Source of the DNA: Paenibacillus sp. LHD-117
Lineage (GTDB): Bacteria > Bacillota > Bacilli > Paenibacillales > Paenibacillaceae
DNA length: 64,000 nucleotides
Assembly (NCBI RefSeq): GCF_030929555.1
Contig: NZ_JAVFVT010000035.1
Coordinates: 19,838 to 83,837 of the forward strand
Direction of reading: 5' to 3'
The position numbers and the translations under genes are program-made. This document shows, piece by piece, positions 17,454 through 26,195 of this stretch (the first letter of the stretch is position 1; every line of letters starts with the position of its first letter). The notes beneath the pieces are model-generated. The model saw only the letters and a list, made by a program, of their open reading frames with translations, was not told where the DNA came from and did no database searches.

Positions 17454-19259
17454 TCATCCATGCGAGAAATGAACGGCTTGTTGAGTCAACAAATGGCTCA
17501 GCAAGCTTTTTTTTTCGTTCGCCAGCTGGCTGAAAACCCCTTTCTGAACGATGTTGCCTTGATCGATCACGACGACCTGGTCGGCATTGCGAATCGTGGA
17601 AAGCCGGTGGGCAATGACGATAATCGTCATCCTGCCGTTTAAATTTTCGAGCGCTTCCTGGATGTTCTTTTCGTTTTCTGTATCCAGCGCGCTTGTTGCT
17701 TCATCCAAGATAAGAATGGAAGGATTGCGCAGGATCGCCCTCGCCAGCACCAGCCGTTGGCGTTCCCCGCCCGACAGACGGGCTCCCCGGTCTCCGATGA
17801 CGGTCTCGAGACCCTCCGGAAGCTTTCTAACGAAATCCGCGGCGGCAGCGAATTCGAGCGCTTCCCACATCTCCCTCTCGCTTGCATCCGCGTTTATCAA
17901 CAACAGGTTTTCTTTGATGCTGGCGTTAAAAAGAAATGGATCTTGCGGGACGTAGCTGATGGATTGCCTAAACGCAAACAGGTTGTCCTTCGACAGCGGC
18001 ACTCCGTCGATCAGAACCTCCCCTTCTTCCGGCAAGATCAGACCCATAATTAAATCGACCAGCGTGCTTTTGCCCGCTCCCGAACGCCCAATGAATGCCG
18101 TCATCTGTTTCGCCGGGATTTGCAAATGGATATTTTTTAAGGCGAAGCTCGGCTCCTGCCGGTTATATCGGAAAGAAACGCCTCGGCATTCCAGCATGTG
18201 ATTGATTCCCAAAGGCGCAACGCCTTTTAAGGGATCGCCGGTATGGAATTCCGCGGCTTCTTTGCATTCGGTTTGCGTTTGTCTTAAGGAATGAAAGGCG
18301 GGAATCGCGGAAGACAAGCTCTCGAGATTGGATTGAATGCCGTTAAACCTCGGCCATAACCGCGAGAATATGACGATGATCAGAAGCAACTGTTCCACCT
18401 TGGCTTGAAGAAGTTCAATGGAGAAAAAAATAAAGGCCGCTATAAATACTCCCGCCGCTACCTGATAGACGAACTGGGAAGCGGACTTCAGCTTGATTTG
18501 CCGAAGCTGCTCCTGCTGCATCTTCCGCTCCAGCGATACCATCCACGATAACCGGGACTGCTCGAGCGTGTTGCTTTTAATGTCTTTAATGCCGTTCAGT
18601 TGATCCATCAATCCCGAGTAATAGGTTTTGGTCAGCGTCGTCGTTTGCTGCCCCAGCTCTTTCGATTTATGGACGAACCTGCGGGATACCAATGCCACGG
18701 CCAGCCCGCATACAAGAACGAATAAGGCCAGCTCGGCGGAAAGCCAGAACGCGATGCCGATTTGAATCATCGTGAAGATGATCGTCGACGCCATCTGCAA
18801 TAAAGTGCTCATCGCGGCGCTTACTCGCGTTATTTCGGCCGTCAGCGTGTTGACGAAATCAGACTTCCTTCGCTTAACGTGAAAATCCCAATTCGCCTTC
18901 AGCAATGCCCCGAAAGTCTCGATTCTTAAGTTGTGCATGAAAGACTGATGGATTTTGGCGTTACCGATTGCTATGCTTCGTTTCAGATAGCTTTGTCCGA
19001 AAACAAGGCATACGTAAATGCCTAGAACCAGTAACAAAATCGCGGGCCGAGGAAGCCCGAACGAAATATTCAGTTGGCCTATGAACGGTATTGCCGTCGC
19101 GTTCATTTCAAGGATCCCGCTCATGCTAAGCATCGGAATGAGCAGCAATATCCCTATTCCTTCCAGCAAGCTAACCAGGATCATCCCTGCTAAGTTAACG
19201 TATAAGATCATTCCAGCATTGGAATAAAGCCGTTTGGCAAAATACCAGATCACATTCAA
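17454..19259 (-). CDS. Lasso peptide ABC exporter (D protein)
   Basis: A 601-aa ABC half-transporter with an N-terminal membrane domain (hydrophobic segments within about residues 15-290) and a C-terminal ATPase: Walker A GRSGAGKST, signature LSGGERQR, Walker B ILILDEATSALD and H-loop IAHRLST. No peptidase C39 domain, which fits lasso systems where a separate B2 protein removes the leader. The start is TTG (19259), overlapping the kinase stop by 4 bases, so translation is probably coupled. It is the last gene of the C-A-K-D operon and should export, and give immunity to, the mature peptide. Confidence 0.88.
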   Translation of the reverse strand: MNVIWYFAKRLYSNAGMILYVNLAGMILVSLLEGIGILLLIPMLSMSGILEMNATAIPFIGQLNISFGLPRPAILLLVLGIYVCLVFGQSYLKRSIAIGNAKIHQSFMHNLRIETFGALLKANWDFHVKRRKSDFVNTLTAEITRVSAAMSTLLQMASTIIFTMIQIGIAFWLSAELALFVLVCGLAVALVSRRFVHKSKELGQQTTTLTKTYYSGLMDQLNGIKDIKSNTLEQSRLSWMVSLERKMQQEQLRQIKLKSASQFVYQVAAGVFIAAFIFFSIELLQAKVEQLLLIIVIFSRLWPRFNGIQSNLESLSSAIPAFHSLRQTQTECKEAAEFHTGDPLKGVAPLGINHMLECRGVSFRYNRQEPSFALKNIHLQIPAKQMTAFIGRSGAGKSTLVDLIMGLILPEEGEVLIDGVPLSKDNLFAFRQSISYVPQDPFLFNASIKENLLLINADASEREMWEALEFAAAADFVRKLPEGLETVIGDRGARLSGGERQRLVLARAILRNPSILILDEATSALDTENEKNIQEALENLNGRMTIIVIAHRLSTIRNADQVVVIDQGNIVQKGVFSQLANEKKSLLSHLLTQQAVHFSHG

Positions 19260-20200
19260 GAATACACCTTCTCCCTCATAACCGTCGTTACGATCAACGA
19301 GGCAAGCTCCGCTGCAGTAAACGACGAATCCGGCCTCTCGAGCCGAAAAACATTCAATTGGTTCGCGAGCATGGCTGTCGTATCCAAATGCCAGCCCGTC
19401 AGCCCCAGACGACGGACAAGCATGTTCCGAAAGGTGTGACGGTACAGCAGCGGCAAACTTTCCAGCCTGGATATTTTTTTCAGTTCAATCTCCGGCTTGC
19501 CGGATTTGACGAGCTCGAAAATGCCTGCAAGCGGAAGCGGCCCTGCGCAAAAGCTCGATTTAACCGGGACTGAAAATTTCGTTTCTCTTTGGCCTAACGG
19601 CCGATACCCGCTGGAATCCCGGCCGAATTGCTCCAGACTTTCCTGCCAAAGCTTTTGTTGGGGATACGATGGCGTTACGATGGGAGTCTGCCCGCCGGGC
19701 TGAATCGTCACCGCGATCACATCATCGGTAAGCAGCTGATAACCTTCGTTAAGCAGCGCGGTTGAAGTCGTGGATTTGCCCGCACCCGATTCGCCGACAA
19801 CGGCATAAGCTTTGCCATCAATGGCGATCGCACTCCCGTGCAGCGGCAAGACCCTTCTTTGCAGCAAAATACCGCCCATGCAGGTCCCAAGTATATACAA
19901 ACGGATCTCATCCATATCAGAACCGTCCGCAGGAGAGACCACGATTTTTTTTCCGTCCTGGATGAAGAATGTTGCGATATCCGGTATTTGGAATAATATC
20001 CCATCCGATATCAAATTAAACTTTCCGTATCGGGCATTATTTTGAAGCCACATCCCGGTTAAATTCGACAATTCGATCTCGATATCGGGTACCGGCCGCT
20101 TTTCGTTCCCGCTTGGCGGGAGCAACTCGGGCATTGGAATTTCGCTTGCGATCTGGAAGCCGAACGCTTGATATCTCGTATTTTGTAAGGTTCTTGCCAT
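19256..20200 (-). CDS. HPr-kinase-like lasso peptide kinase (PadeK type)
   Basis: A 314-aa protein with the HPr kinase/phosphorylase fold. Key parts: LPLHGSAIAIDGK (118-130), P-loop VVGESGAGKST (134-144) and the acidic LLTDD (156-160). In the paeninodin pathway the homologous kinase phosphorylates the C-terminal serine of the precursor; the precursor here also ends in serine, so the same modification is predicted. It follows the precursor across a strong hairpin and overlaps the exporter. HPr itself is an unlikely substrate, since the protein is shorter, differs in its N-terminus and lies in a lasso operon. Confidence 0.85.
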   Translation of the reverse strand: MARTLQNTRYQAFGFQIASEIPMPELLPPSGNEKRPVPDIEIELSNLTGMWLQNNARYGKFNLISDGILFQIPDIATFFIQDGKKIVVSPADGSDMDEIRLYILGTCMGGILLQRRVLPLHGSAIAIDGKAYAVVGESGAGKSTTSTALLNEGYQLLTDDVIAVTIQPGGQTPIVTPSYPQQKLWQESLEQFGRDSSGYRPLGQRETKFSVPVKSSFCAGPLPLAGIFELVKSGKPEIELKKISRLESLPLLYRHTFRNMLVRRLGLTGWHLDTTAMLANQLNVFRLERPDSSFTAAELASLIVTTVMREKVYS

Positions 20201-20233
20201 TATGCCACCTCGGTTCTTCTCATCTAATTTTCA

Positions 20234-20270
20234 AAAATGCCCTTATACTTTGAAAGTATAAGGGCATTTT
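20234..20270 (-). terminator. Attenuating hairpin between precursor and kinase genes
   Basis: An 18-bp perfect inverted repeat with a 1-base centre: AAAATGCCCTTATACTTT (20234-20251) and AAAGTATAAGGGCATTTT (20253-20270). On the minus strand it is followed by TG and AAAATTAG, the arm itself ending in a run of T. Its place 3' of the precursor suggests partial termination or mRNA stabilisation, so that precursor mRNA exceeds kinase/exporter mRNA. Confidence 0.8.
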
Positions 20271-20309
20271 CGAAATCTAATAACGTAAGTATTTGTAATT
20301 CCTAAGCCC

Positions 20310-20438
20310 CTAGCTCGGTCCAGTAAGTGCTTCCGTTTCATTTTCGTCTAAGAAGTCTTGAATTTGATCCGGATGGCCCTGCATCGTCATTTTAACGTCA
20401 AGGATTTCCAGTACAGGTTTCTCCCAAGTCTTTTTCAT
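20310..20438 (-). CDS. Paeninodin-type lasso peptide precursor
   Basis: A 42-aa gene below usual ORF cut-offs. The RBS GGAGG lies 7 bases before ATG 20438. Leader (19 aa): MKKTWEKPVLEILDVKMTM, with the Y/W-x-x-P-x-L recognition motif (W5, P8, L10) and Thr at -2. Predicted core (23 aa): QGHPDQIQD then FLDENETEALTGPS. Aligned (from memory) to paeninodin precursor, leader and core have the same lengths and the ring-closing Asp falls at core position 9, giving a 9-residue macrolactam between Gln1 and Asp9. Cleavage one residue later would give Gly1-Asp8. The terminal Ser23 is the expected kinase target. It begins 14 bases after the cyclase stop. Confidence 0.9.
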   Translation of the reverse strand: MKKTWEKPVLEILDVKMTMQGHPDQIQDFLDENETEALTGPS

Positions 20439-20452
20439 GGTTTCACCTCCCT

Positions 20453-22393
20453 TCAAGCATATTTTTTGGTGAATCTGTATAAGATCAAGCTTCGCATCAA
20501 GATACAGAAATCCGCGTCGAACGGCGTTTCGGGTCTTGATTGTTCTTGAAATCTTTCGATTGCTTTACGCACGACCGGGACGTTAACGTACTCTGCCATT
20601 ACCGGATCGTGAATGACTTGGCGAAGCTCGTCGATGAAAGCTCCCCATACGGGCAACATGCGATGAATGCCGTCTGCTCCTTGGATTCCCCGCTTGCGTT
20701 GATTCAATCTGACTTCATCCGGAAGGAGCTTCTCCGTCGATCTTCGAATGAGCGCCCGATCCATTCCGTTCTGCACGCATTGCTCCTCCGGGACGGACAA
20801 ACAGAATTGGATGACCCGAAGATCGTTGGTTGGATCCCGGTCCCACAGCGAATAACGGAGCGAAGCTTTAGTGCCAAAAATGCCGTTTACATTCCAGGAA
20901 TAAGGCTGCTCGAAATGTTTTCTCCTTGCGGCATAAACATCCGTGGTTGTAGCAAAACCCGTCGGATTAATGCCAAGCTTCTGCAGTCTCCGATTGACGT
21001 CGGTTCTTTCCGCCAGCGCGGGATTGATGAGGTTCGGATAATCGTAATGATTCCTTTTTCTCCGTTTGCTTCGCATGGTCGAATAAGCCTTGTGAGCGAC
21101 AGCCCTCCAGACATTCTGTTCCGTGACGCCCACCCTATCGCTATGTTGTTGAATTTCTCTATAGAGATTGATCCATTTCATTCGTTTCAACAAATTCGCG
21201 TAATGCGATAACGCGGCTCCCCAAGAGATCGTCGAATTGCCTCTGCCTCCGCTTAAAAGCACGCCTACGCCTTGCTCGCGGGCCATTTCGTGAATACCCG
21301 CGATCCAATAGGAATTTCCAAACACTTTATAGGGCATTTCAAGCAGGTCCAGCCAATCGTCAACCTCGGTCAAAGCGTTCCTGCCCCGAAAATCCAGGTA
21401 ATGATCCTCGATGTTCCCTACATGGTTCACCGTGGATTGAATGTACGATCGTTCGTCCGGCAGCTTGTTATGGGGAGTCCAGTCGACGAAGTCTTCCAAC
21501 GGGATATAACTGTAGGTAAACAATCGTTTATTGGATTGGTTCAAACCTCTGGCAGCCAAGCTAACAACGGAACCGGAATCGAGACCGCCGCTCAGCAGCG
21601 CCCCGACGTTCCGATGCGTCCGAAGCCTTGCCGACACGGCTTTCTGATAAACGTCAAGAAACGCCTCTACGTATTCGTCGTTCGACTTTAGCTTGAGCCG
21701 ATCCCCCTGAACGATTCTGCAGTACCTGTTGATGTTGACTTTGTTGTCATGGACCGCAATGGAATGCCCCGGTGGCACCTGTTCAATATCCTTATACACC
21801 GTGTACGTGCTTTCGAGCGCCTCGGCCACCCCTGGATTCGCGAGATATTCGGCAATCCAATTCTCATTAAGATCATGGTGTACGAAAGGCAAAGTTAACA
21901 GCGGCCGAATAAGCGTACAGATGGCGAAGCTCTTCCTATTCCTGTAAAAATACAACGTACGGCTCCCCGAGAAATCCCTTGCGCCGAACAGCTTTTGTTT
22001 CCGCTCATCCCATATCAGAAAGGCAAAATCGCCGACTAAATATTTTGGGCTTTCTTCTTCCCACTTCTCGTAAGCCAATAACATCAGCTCGCAATCCGAC
22101 ATGCCGTTCCTCTGGTCGTGCCGGACCTGCAGCCTCTCGAACAACTCGTCGCGGTTGTCGATAATGGCGTCGGCGGCAATCGTCAGACGTCTGTCGGAAT
22201 CATGGTACGGATTCGCTTCGCCGACGGATTCCGGCGTGATCCACTTTCCGTGGCAGCCAAGAAAAACATGATTCCGGTGCCAAACCCGAACATCGTCGGC
22301 CGGAAATTTCTCCATCGCTTTCATAACGCCAAGTCCATGTTCCAGAGCTGCCGGTTCATGATTCATATGAAATATTCCCGTTATTGCGCTCAT
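20453..22393 (-). CDS. Lasso cyclase (asparagine synthetase-like, C protein)
   Basis: A 646-aa AsnB homologue that should adenylate the ring Asp side chain and close the macrolactam. The glutaminase-like N-terminal half (about 1-230) starts MSAITGIFH: the catalytic Cys2 of real asparagine synthetases is absent, so no ammonia channel is fed. The synthetase half has the PP-loop SGGLDSGS (268-275). RBS GGGGGA precedes ATG 22393. It is the first gene of the operon, driven by the promoter/operator at 22477-22527; its stop overlaps the RBS of the precursor. Confidence 0.9.
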   Translation of the reverse strand: MSAITGIFHMNHEPAALEHGLGVMKAMEKFPADDVRVWHRNHVFLGCHGKWITPESVGEANPYHDSDRRLTIAADAIIDNRDELFERLQVRHDQRNGMSDCELMLLAYEKWEEESPKYLVGDFAFLIWDERKQKLFGARDFSGSRTLYFYRNRKSFAICTLIRPLLTLPFVHHDLNENWIAEYLANPGVAEALESTYTVYKDIEQVPPGHSIAVHDNKVNINRYCRIVQGDRLKLKSNDEYVEAFLDVYQKAVSARLRTHRNVGALLSGGLDSGSVVSLAARGLNQSNKRLFTYSYIPLEDFVDWTPHNKLPDERSYIQSTVNHVGNIEDHYLDFRGRNALTEVDDWLDLLEMPYKVFGNSYWIAGIHEMAREQGVGVLLSGGRGNSTISWGAALSHYANLLKRMKWINLYREIQQHSDRVGVTEQNVWRAVAHKAYSTMRSKRRKRNHYDYPNLINPALAERTDVNRRLQKLGINPTGFATTTDVYAARRKHFEQPYSWNVNGIFGTKASLRYSLWDRDPTNDLRVIQFCLSVPEEQCVQNGMDRALIRRSTEKLLPDEVRLNQRKRGIQGADGIHRMLPVWGAFIDELRQVIHDPVMAEYVNVPVVRKAIERFQEQSRPETPFDADFCILMRSLILYRFTKKYA

Positions 22394-22411
22394 CGGCTTC
22401 CCCCGTCATGA

Positions 22412-22427
22412 TTTCTATATAACGAAC
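22412..22427 (-). promoter_or_regulatory. Second, weaker SinR-like site in the lasso operon leader
   Basis: On the minus strand GTTCGTTATATAGAAA matches 13 of 16 positions of the consensus GTTCTTWATWAAGAAC seen elsewhere in this window. It lies between the main operator and the cyclase start, 65 bp centre to centre from the first site. On its own the match would be weak; it gains weight because galE and B1 also carry a degenerate second site. Confidence 0.4.
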
Positions 22428-22476
22428 AAATGTATGAAGAGAGCTCTATTTTCTGCCGTTATGTTACCTCTTTTTC

Positions 22477-22527
22477 GTTCTTTATTAAGAACATTCATAG
22501 AATATCATCACGTTTGAATACTGTCAA
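22477..22527 (-). promoter_or_regulatory. Sigma-A promoter with SinR-like operator of the lasso C-A-K-D operon
   Basis: On the minus strand: TTGACA (22522-22527), 17 bases, TATTCT (22499-22504), then 6 bases and the palindrome GTTCTTAATAAAGAAC (22477-22492). The palindrome covers the expected transcription start, a typical repressor position. Each arm contains GTTCTT, matching the SinR core GTTCTYT of B. subtilis. The same arrangement occurs at 34673, 34811 and 38832. Confidence 0.85.
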
Positions 22528-22614
22528 CAGGCAAAATAAAAAGGCAAAATAAAAAGACGAGTCCGCGCATTCGCGCATTCCCGCCCTGTTTTCCCGTTTC
22601 GGCCTTCTCGTTAT

Positions 22615-23400
22615 TCATCTAATTTCCGAAGGACTCCGTCCCGTATATTGCTTGAACTGTCTGCTGAAGAAAAAGATGTCGCGATAGCCGAGCGCGTCTG
22701 CCACCTCGGTGACGTTCATGCCGGCATGCATGAGCAAATGCTGGGCGCGCTCGATGCGCGTCCGGATCATATAGGTCTGCACCGACATGCCGATGAGCTC
22801 CTTGAATTTCATGGAGAAATACCTTGGAGACAGCTGGGCTCTGGTCGACAAATCCTCGACGCGATGCGCGATACCGGGATTCTGCCGGATGTAATTGGCC
22901 ACCTCGTGAATCGCTTCCGTGAGCTGGTTGCTCGCCTTCTTCTCGACCGGCGCTTGGTTATCCGCGCGGAGCAGCTGAATGAGCAGCGACTTCAGCACGA
23001 GGCGCGCTTCTTCTTCGGCCGCGTACGTGCTGACGAGAAACAACCGGACGTAACGGGATAACATATATTCGAAATCTACCGTATCATAAAGCATCCGGTA
23101 CCGTTCCGGCACGGCCTTGATTTCGCCTTCGACGGCAAAATGGATATACGTCAGCACCAGCGGGCGCTGCGGATGATGCGTGGCGCTCGTGTAGTCTCCC
23201 GGGCGGAACAGGAAGCAGCTCCCTTTCCCTACCTTGTAATGGACCCCGTTCACTTCCACTTCGCCTTCTCCGCTCCACACGTAGAACAGATCGAAGTTCG
23301 CCATCGGCTTCTCCCGCCTCGCCCATCTCCACCCCGGCTCGCAAACGATCTTGGCGAACGCGGGCAGCAGCCGGAGCGATTCCGGCGATATTCCAAGCAT
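22615..23400 (-). CDS. AraC-family regulator with cupin sensor domain
   Basis: A 261-aa protein. Residues about 25-110 form an AraC-type cupin (FDLFYVWSGEGEVEVNGVHY, then CFLFRPGDYTSATHH). The C-terminal about 100 residues hold two helix-turn-helices (VEDLSTRAQLSPRYFSMKFK and MNVTEVADALGYRDIFFFSR, ending QFKQYTGRSPSEIR). Such proteins usually sense a sugar or other small molecule. No obvious partner operon is adjacent; it is divergent from the aminotransferase at 23579. Confidence 0.85.
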   Translation of the reverse strand: MLGISPESLRLLPAFAKIVCEPGWRWARREKPMANFDLFYVWSGEGEVEVNGVHYKVGKGSCFLFRPGDYTSATHHPQRPLVLTYIHFAVEGEIKAVPERYRMLYDTVDFEYMLSRYVRLFLVSTYAAEEEARLVLKSLLIQLLRADNQAPVEKKASNQLTEAIHEVANYIRQNPGIAHRVEDLSTRAQLSPRYFSMKFKELIGMSVQTYMIRTRIERAQHLLMHAGMNVTEVADALGYRDIFFFSRQFKQYTGRSPSEIR

Positions 23401-23578
23401 AATTCTTTCCTCCCTTGACGCAGGACAGCATTATTTTTATTATAATTCAACTTAGCCGGCAAGCAACGAAAAAAATTGCGCTCGAGAATGGTCTGGCAAG
23501 CGTAAAGATGGTATAATATCACGAACATTAAAATGCAATTTACTATGAATCATTTTTCGGAAGGATGGAATTCACGCC

Positions 23579-24889
23579 ATGAACCCACTGGCCCAGCAGT
23601 TAAATGAGACGTTGCAGAGAGAAAACCCGAACATTTACGCGATGTTGTCGACGTTAGGCAAAGCGATCTATTTCCCGAAGGAAGGCATTCTCAGCCAATC
23701 CGCCGAAGCCAAGGCGAAAGCGAAGAAGTTCAACGCCACGATCGGAATCGCGACCGAAGGCGGCGGGCCGATGCATCTGAAGCTCATTCAAGACACGCTC
23801 AGCGCCTATAATCCGAAAGATATATATGAATATGCTCCTCCGGCGGGCAAGCCGGAATTGCGGAGCGCTTGGCGCTCTAAGATGATCAAGGACAATCCCT
23901 CGCTCGAAGCGAAGAGCTTCGGCAATCCGATCGTCACGAACGCCCTCACGCACGGCCTGAGCATCGTCGCCGACCTGTTCGCGGACGCGGGCGACGCCGT
24001 TGTCATTCCGAACAAAAACTGGGAAAACTACGAACTTACGTTCGGCGTTCGACGCGGCGCGGAAATCGTGGAATACCCCTTGTATAACGAGCAAATGAAA
24101 TTCAACAGCGCCGGCTTGCGCGAGTCGCTTCTCGCCCAGAAGGACAAAGGCAAAGCGATCGTGCTGCTTAACTTCCCGAACAATCCGACCGGTTATACGC
24201 CAGGACCTCAGGAAGGCGACGAAATCGTCGCCGCAATCCGGGATGCCGCCGAAGCGGGAATCAACGTGGTTGCCGTTACCGATGATGCTTATTTCGGTTT
24301 ATTCTTCGAGGATTCCCTGCAGGAATCGCTTTTCCCTAAGCTCGCCGGACTTCATGAGCGCGTGCTGGCCGTCAAGGTCGACGGAGCGACGAAGGAAGAA
24401 TACGTATGGGGGTTCCGGGTCGGCTTCATTACGTATGCTTCGTCCTCCGGTGCGACGCTTGCCGCCCTTGAGCAGAAGACGCTGGGCATCATTCGCGCCA
24501 CGATCTCGAGCGGTCCCCATCCTTCCCAGACGTTCGTGCTACATGCGCTGCAATCGCCGGAGTTCGAAGCTCAGAAGGCGGAGAAATTCGAAATCATGAG
24601 ACGCCGCGCCAATTGCGTCAAGTCGCTGCTCAACAGCGGACGTTTCGGCGACGTATGGGACTACTATCCGTTCAACTCCGGATATTTCATGTGCCTCAAG
24701 CTTAGCGGCGTTACCGCTGAAGCCGTGCGTACGCATTTGCTCGACGAATACGGCATCGGAACGATCGCGCTAGGCGAGACCGATCTGCGCGTCGCCTTCT
24801 CCTGCATTGAAGAAGAGAACCTCGAAGAGCTGTTCGACACGATTTACAAGGCGGTTACGGAAGTGGCCGGGGCGTTACGAAATCAATGA
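23579..24889 (+). CDS. PLP-dependent class I/II aminotransferase
   Basis: A 436-aa fold-type I aminotransferase. Visible motifs: LLNFPNNPTGY (196-206), TDDAYFGLF (234-242) with the Asp that contacts the pyridine nitrogen, Schiff-base lysine Lys272 in VDGATKEEYVWGFRVGF, and a C-terminal arginine in LRVAFSC for the substrate carboxylate. The substrate is not clear; an aspartate or aromatic amino acid type is possible. The RBS is GGAAGGATGG. It ends in a strong terminator and appears monocistronic. Confidence 0.85.
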   Translation: MNPLAQQLNETLQRENPNIYAMLSTLGKAIYFPKEGILSQSAEAKAKAKKFNATIGIATEGGGPMHLKLIQDTLSAYNPKDIYEYAPPAGKPELRSAWRSKMIKDNPSLEAKSFGNPIVTNALTHGLSIVADLFADAGDAVVIPNKNWENYELTFGVRRGAEIVEYPLYNEQMKFNSAGLRESLLAQKDKGKAIVLLNFPNNPTGYTPGPQEGDEIVAAIRDAAEAGINVVAVTDDAYFGLFFEDSLQESLFPKLAGLHERVLAVKVDGATKEEYVWGFRVGFITYASSSGATLAALEQKTLGIIRATISSGPHPSQTFVLHALQSPEFEAQKAEKFEIMRRRANCVKSLLNSGRFGDVWDYYPFNSGYFMCLKLSGVTAEAVRTHLLDEYGIGTIALGETDLRVAFSCIEEENLEELFDTIYKAVTEVAGALRNQ

Positions 24890-24897
24890 TTGCAACG

Positions 24898-24938
24898 AAG
24901 GCCGGACAACGCGATTCATCGCGTCGTCCGGCCTTCAA
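24898..24938 (+). terminator. Terminator of the aminotransferase gene
   Basis: GAAGGCCGGACAACGCG pairs with CGCGTCGTCCGGCCTTC, with only a few bases of loop, directly after the aminotransferase stop and just before the stop of convergent ecsB. One mismatch in the stem. Confidence 0.75.
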
Positions 24939-26195
24939 TCATTCTTCCTCATCCGCCTCAAGCCGGAGCTTCCTCCGCATGCGCGCCGGACGAATCGCGA
25001 AGGCATACAGCAGCAGCGCAGCTGCCATCGCGATCGGCGAAGCGTAATAGCCATCCCAGAGCAGCGGCAGGGACGCGGGCAGCCACAGGATCGCGAGTCC
25101 CGCAAGCAGCGCCGCCCGATCCAGTCTCGCATATTGCTCCCATTGTCCATTCTTCGGGAGCGGATAAATGTTTTTCCAAACCGTATAACGGTTTACATGC
25201 CGGAGTCCGCCGAGCTGAAGGGCGAATACCGAGGCGAAGATCGCGTAAGGGATCAGCACTCCCCAGCCCGCCAAGGACGCGGCATCCGCCGACCAATACG
25301 AAACAAGCCCGCCTAGAAGAAGGAGACGAATCAGAATGCCCCCGATCTCCGTTCGCAAGAGCGATGCCGCGAACAAATACACATAGGCGTTATGCTGACC
25401 GTACCGGATGCGCGGCATGATCCACGACAAGTACGGCCTGCGGGCGATGCTGGACGAGACGACCGGCACGTCGATGAACATGCCGAATGCCGTATAATAC
25501 CGTTTGCGGGTCGTTTCTTCCTCCCGGATCAGCTGCTCCCAAGGGAATCTCTGATTTCGCGGGAGGCGGTATGCGGCCGCTCCGAATACGAAACAGAGCA
25601 GCATGAACGCGGCAGCTTGCAAGACTGGATAGGTTAACCATGCGCCAATTACGGCAGCCGTCAGCAGCCATCTTCCCAATCGGAATGCGATCCGGATCAT
25701 GCCCCACGACATGCGCCTCTCCCGCCATGCTCCGTAATGGCCTCCGCCTTTCAGCGCAAGGAACGCCGCGGCCAGCAGCCATGGGCTTGCCTCGCCTGAT
25801 CCGCCCTGATAGATTGGCATGTAAAGCAGAAACACGGCCACCGCTGGCAGCGCGCTCCATCTGATCGAATAACGAAACGACCTCTCCAAATAAGGCCCCA
25901 TGCCATGCTCCCGAGGCATCAAATAGACAACGTCGGCGGCCGCCAGCCAGGTCCGAAGCGGACTCCAGCAAAGCACCGGCGTCAAGGCGGCGATGCCGAC
26001 TTCCGTCACGGGAAAACCCGGAGGCAAGTCTCTGATCAATTGCACGTATCCGATTACCGACACGATAAGAATCAATGATAGAAAAGAAGGAAACCCGCTC
26101 TGCGCCATATATCGCAAATACGGAAAGATCTCCTTGCGGAACGCCTTCGCACGCGCGCCCCATAGCTCCGCCAATCGGTTTCGGGACGCGTCCAT
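24939..26195 (-). CDS. ecsB: ABC transporter permease EcsB
   Basis: A 418-aa membrane protein with about eight to ten hydrophobic segments and a basic, then acidic, C-terminus (RPARMRRKLRLEADEEE). It follows an EcsA-type ATPase and shares one base with its stop (TGATG), the ecsAB arrangement. In B. subtilis Ecs is needed for normal secretion, competence and intramembrane proteolysis by RasP; its transported substrate is uncertain. An open frame to 26339 exists but would run into ecsA, so the ATG at 26195 is used. Confidence 0.85.
   Translation of the reverse strand: MDASRNRLAELWGARAKAFRKEIFPYLRYMAQSGFPSFLSLILIVSVIGYVQLIRDLPPGFPVTEVGIAALTPVLCWSPLRTWLAAADVVYLMPREHGMGPYLERSFRYSIRWSALPAVAVFLLYMPIYQGGSGEASPWLLAAAFLALKGGGHYGAWRERRMSWGMIRIAFRLGRWLLTAAVIGAWLTYPVLQAAAFMLLCFVFGAAAYRLPRNQRFPWEQLIREEETTRKRYYTAFGMFIDVPVVSSSIARRPYLSWIMPRIRYGQHNAYVYLFAASLLRTEIGGILIRLLLLGGLVSYWSADAASLAGWGVLIPYAIFASVFALQLGGLRHVNRYTVWKNIYPLPKNGQWEQYARLDRAALLAGLAILWLPASLPLLWDGYYASPIAMAAALLLYAFAIRPARMRRKLRLEADEEE

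Noticed and set aside
19256..20200. HprK of carbon catabolite control
   Set aside because: P-loop and fold are shared, but it sits in a lasso operon next to a precursor with a terminal serine and differs in the N-terminal domain.
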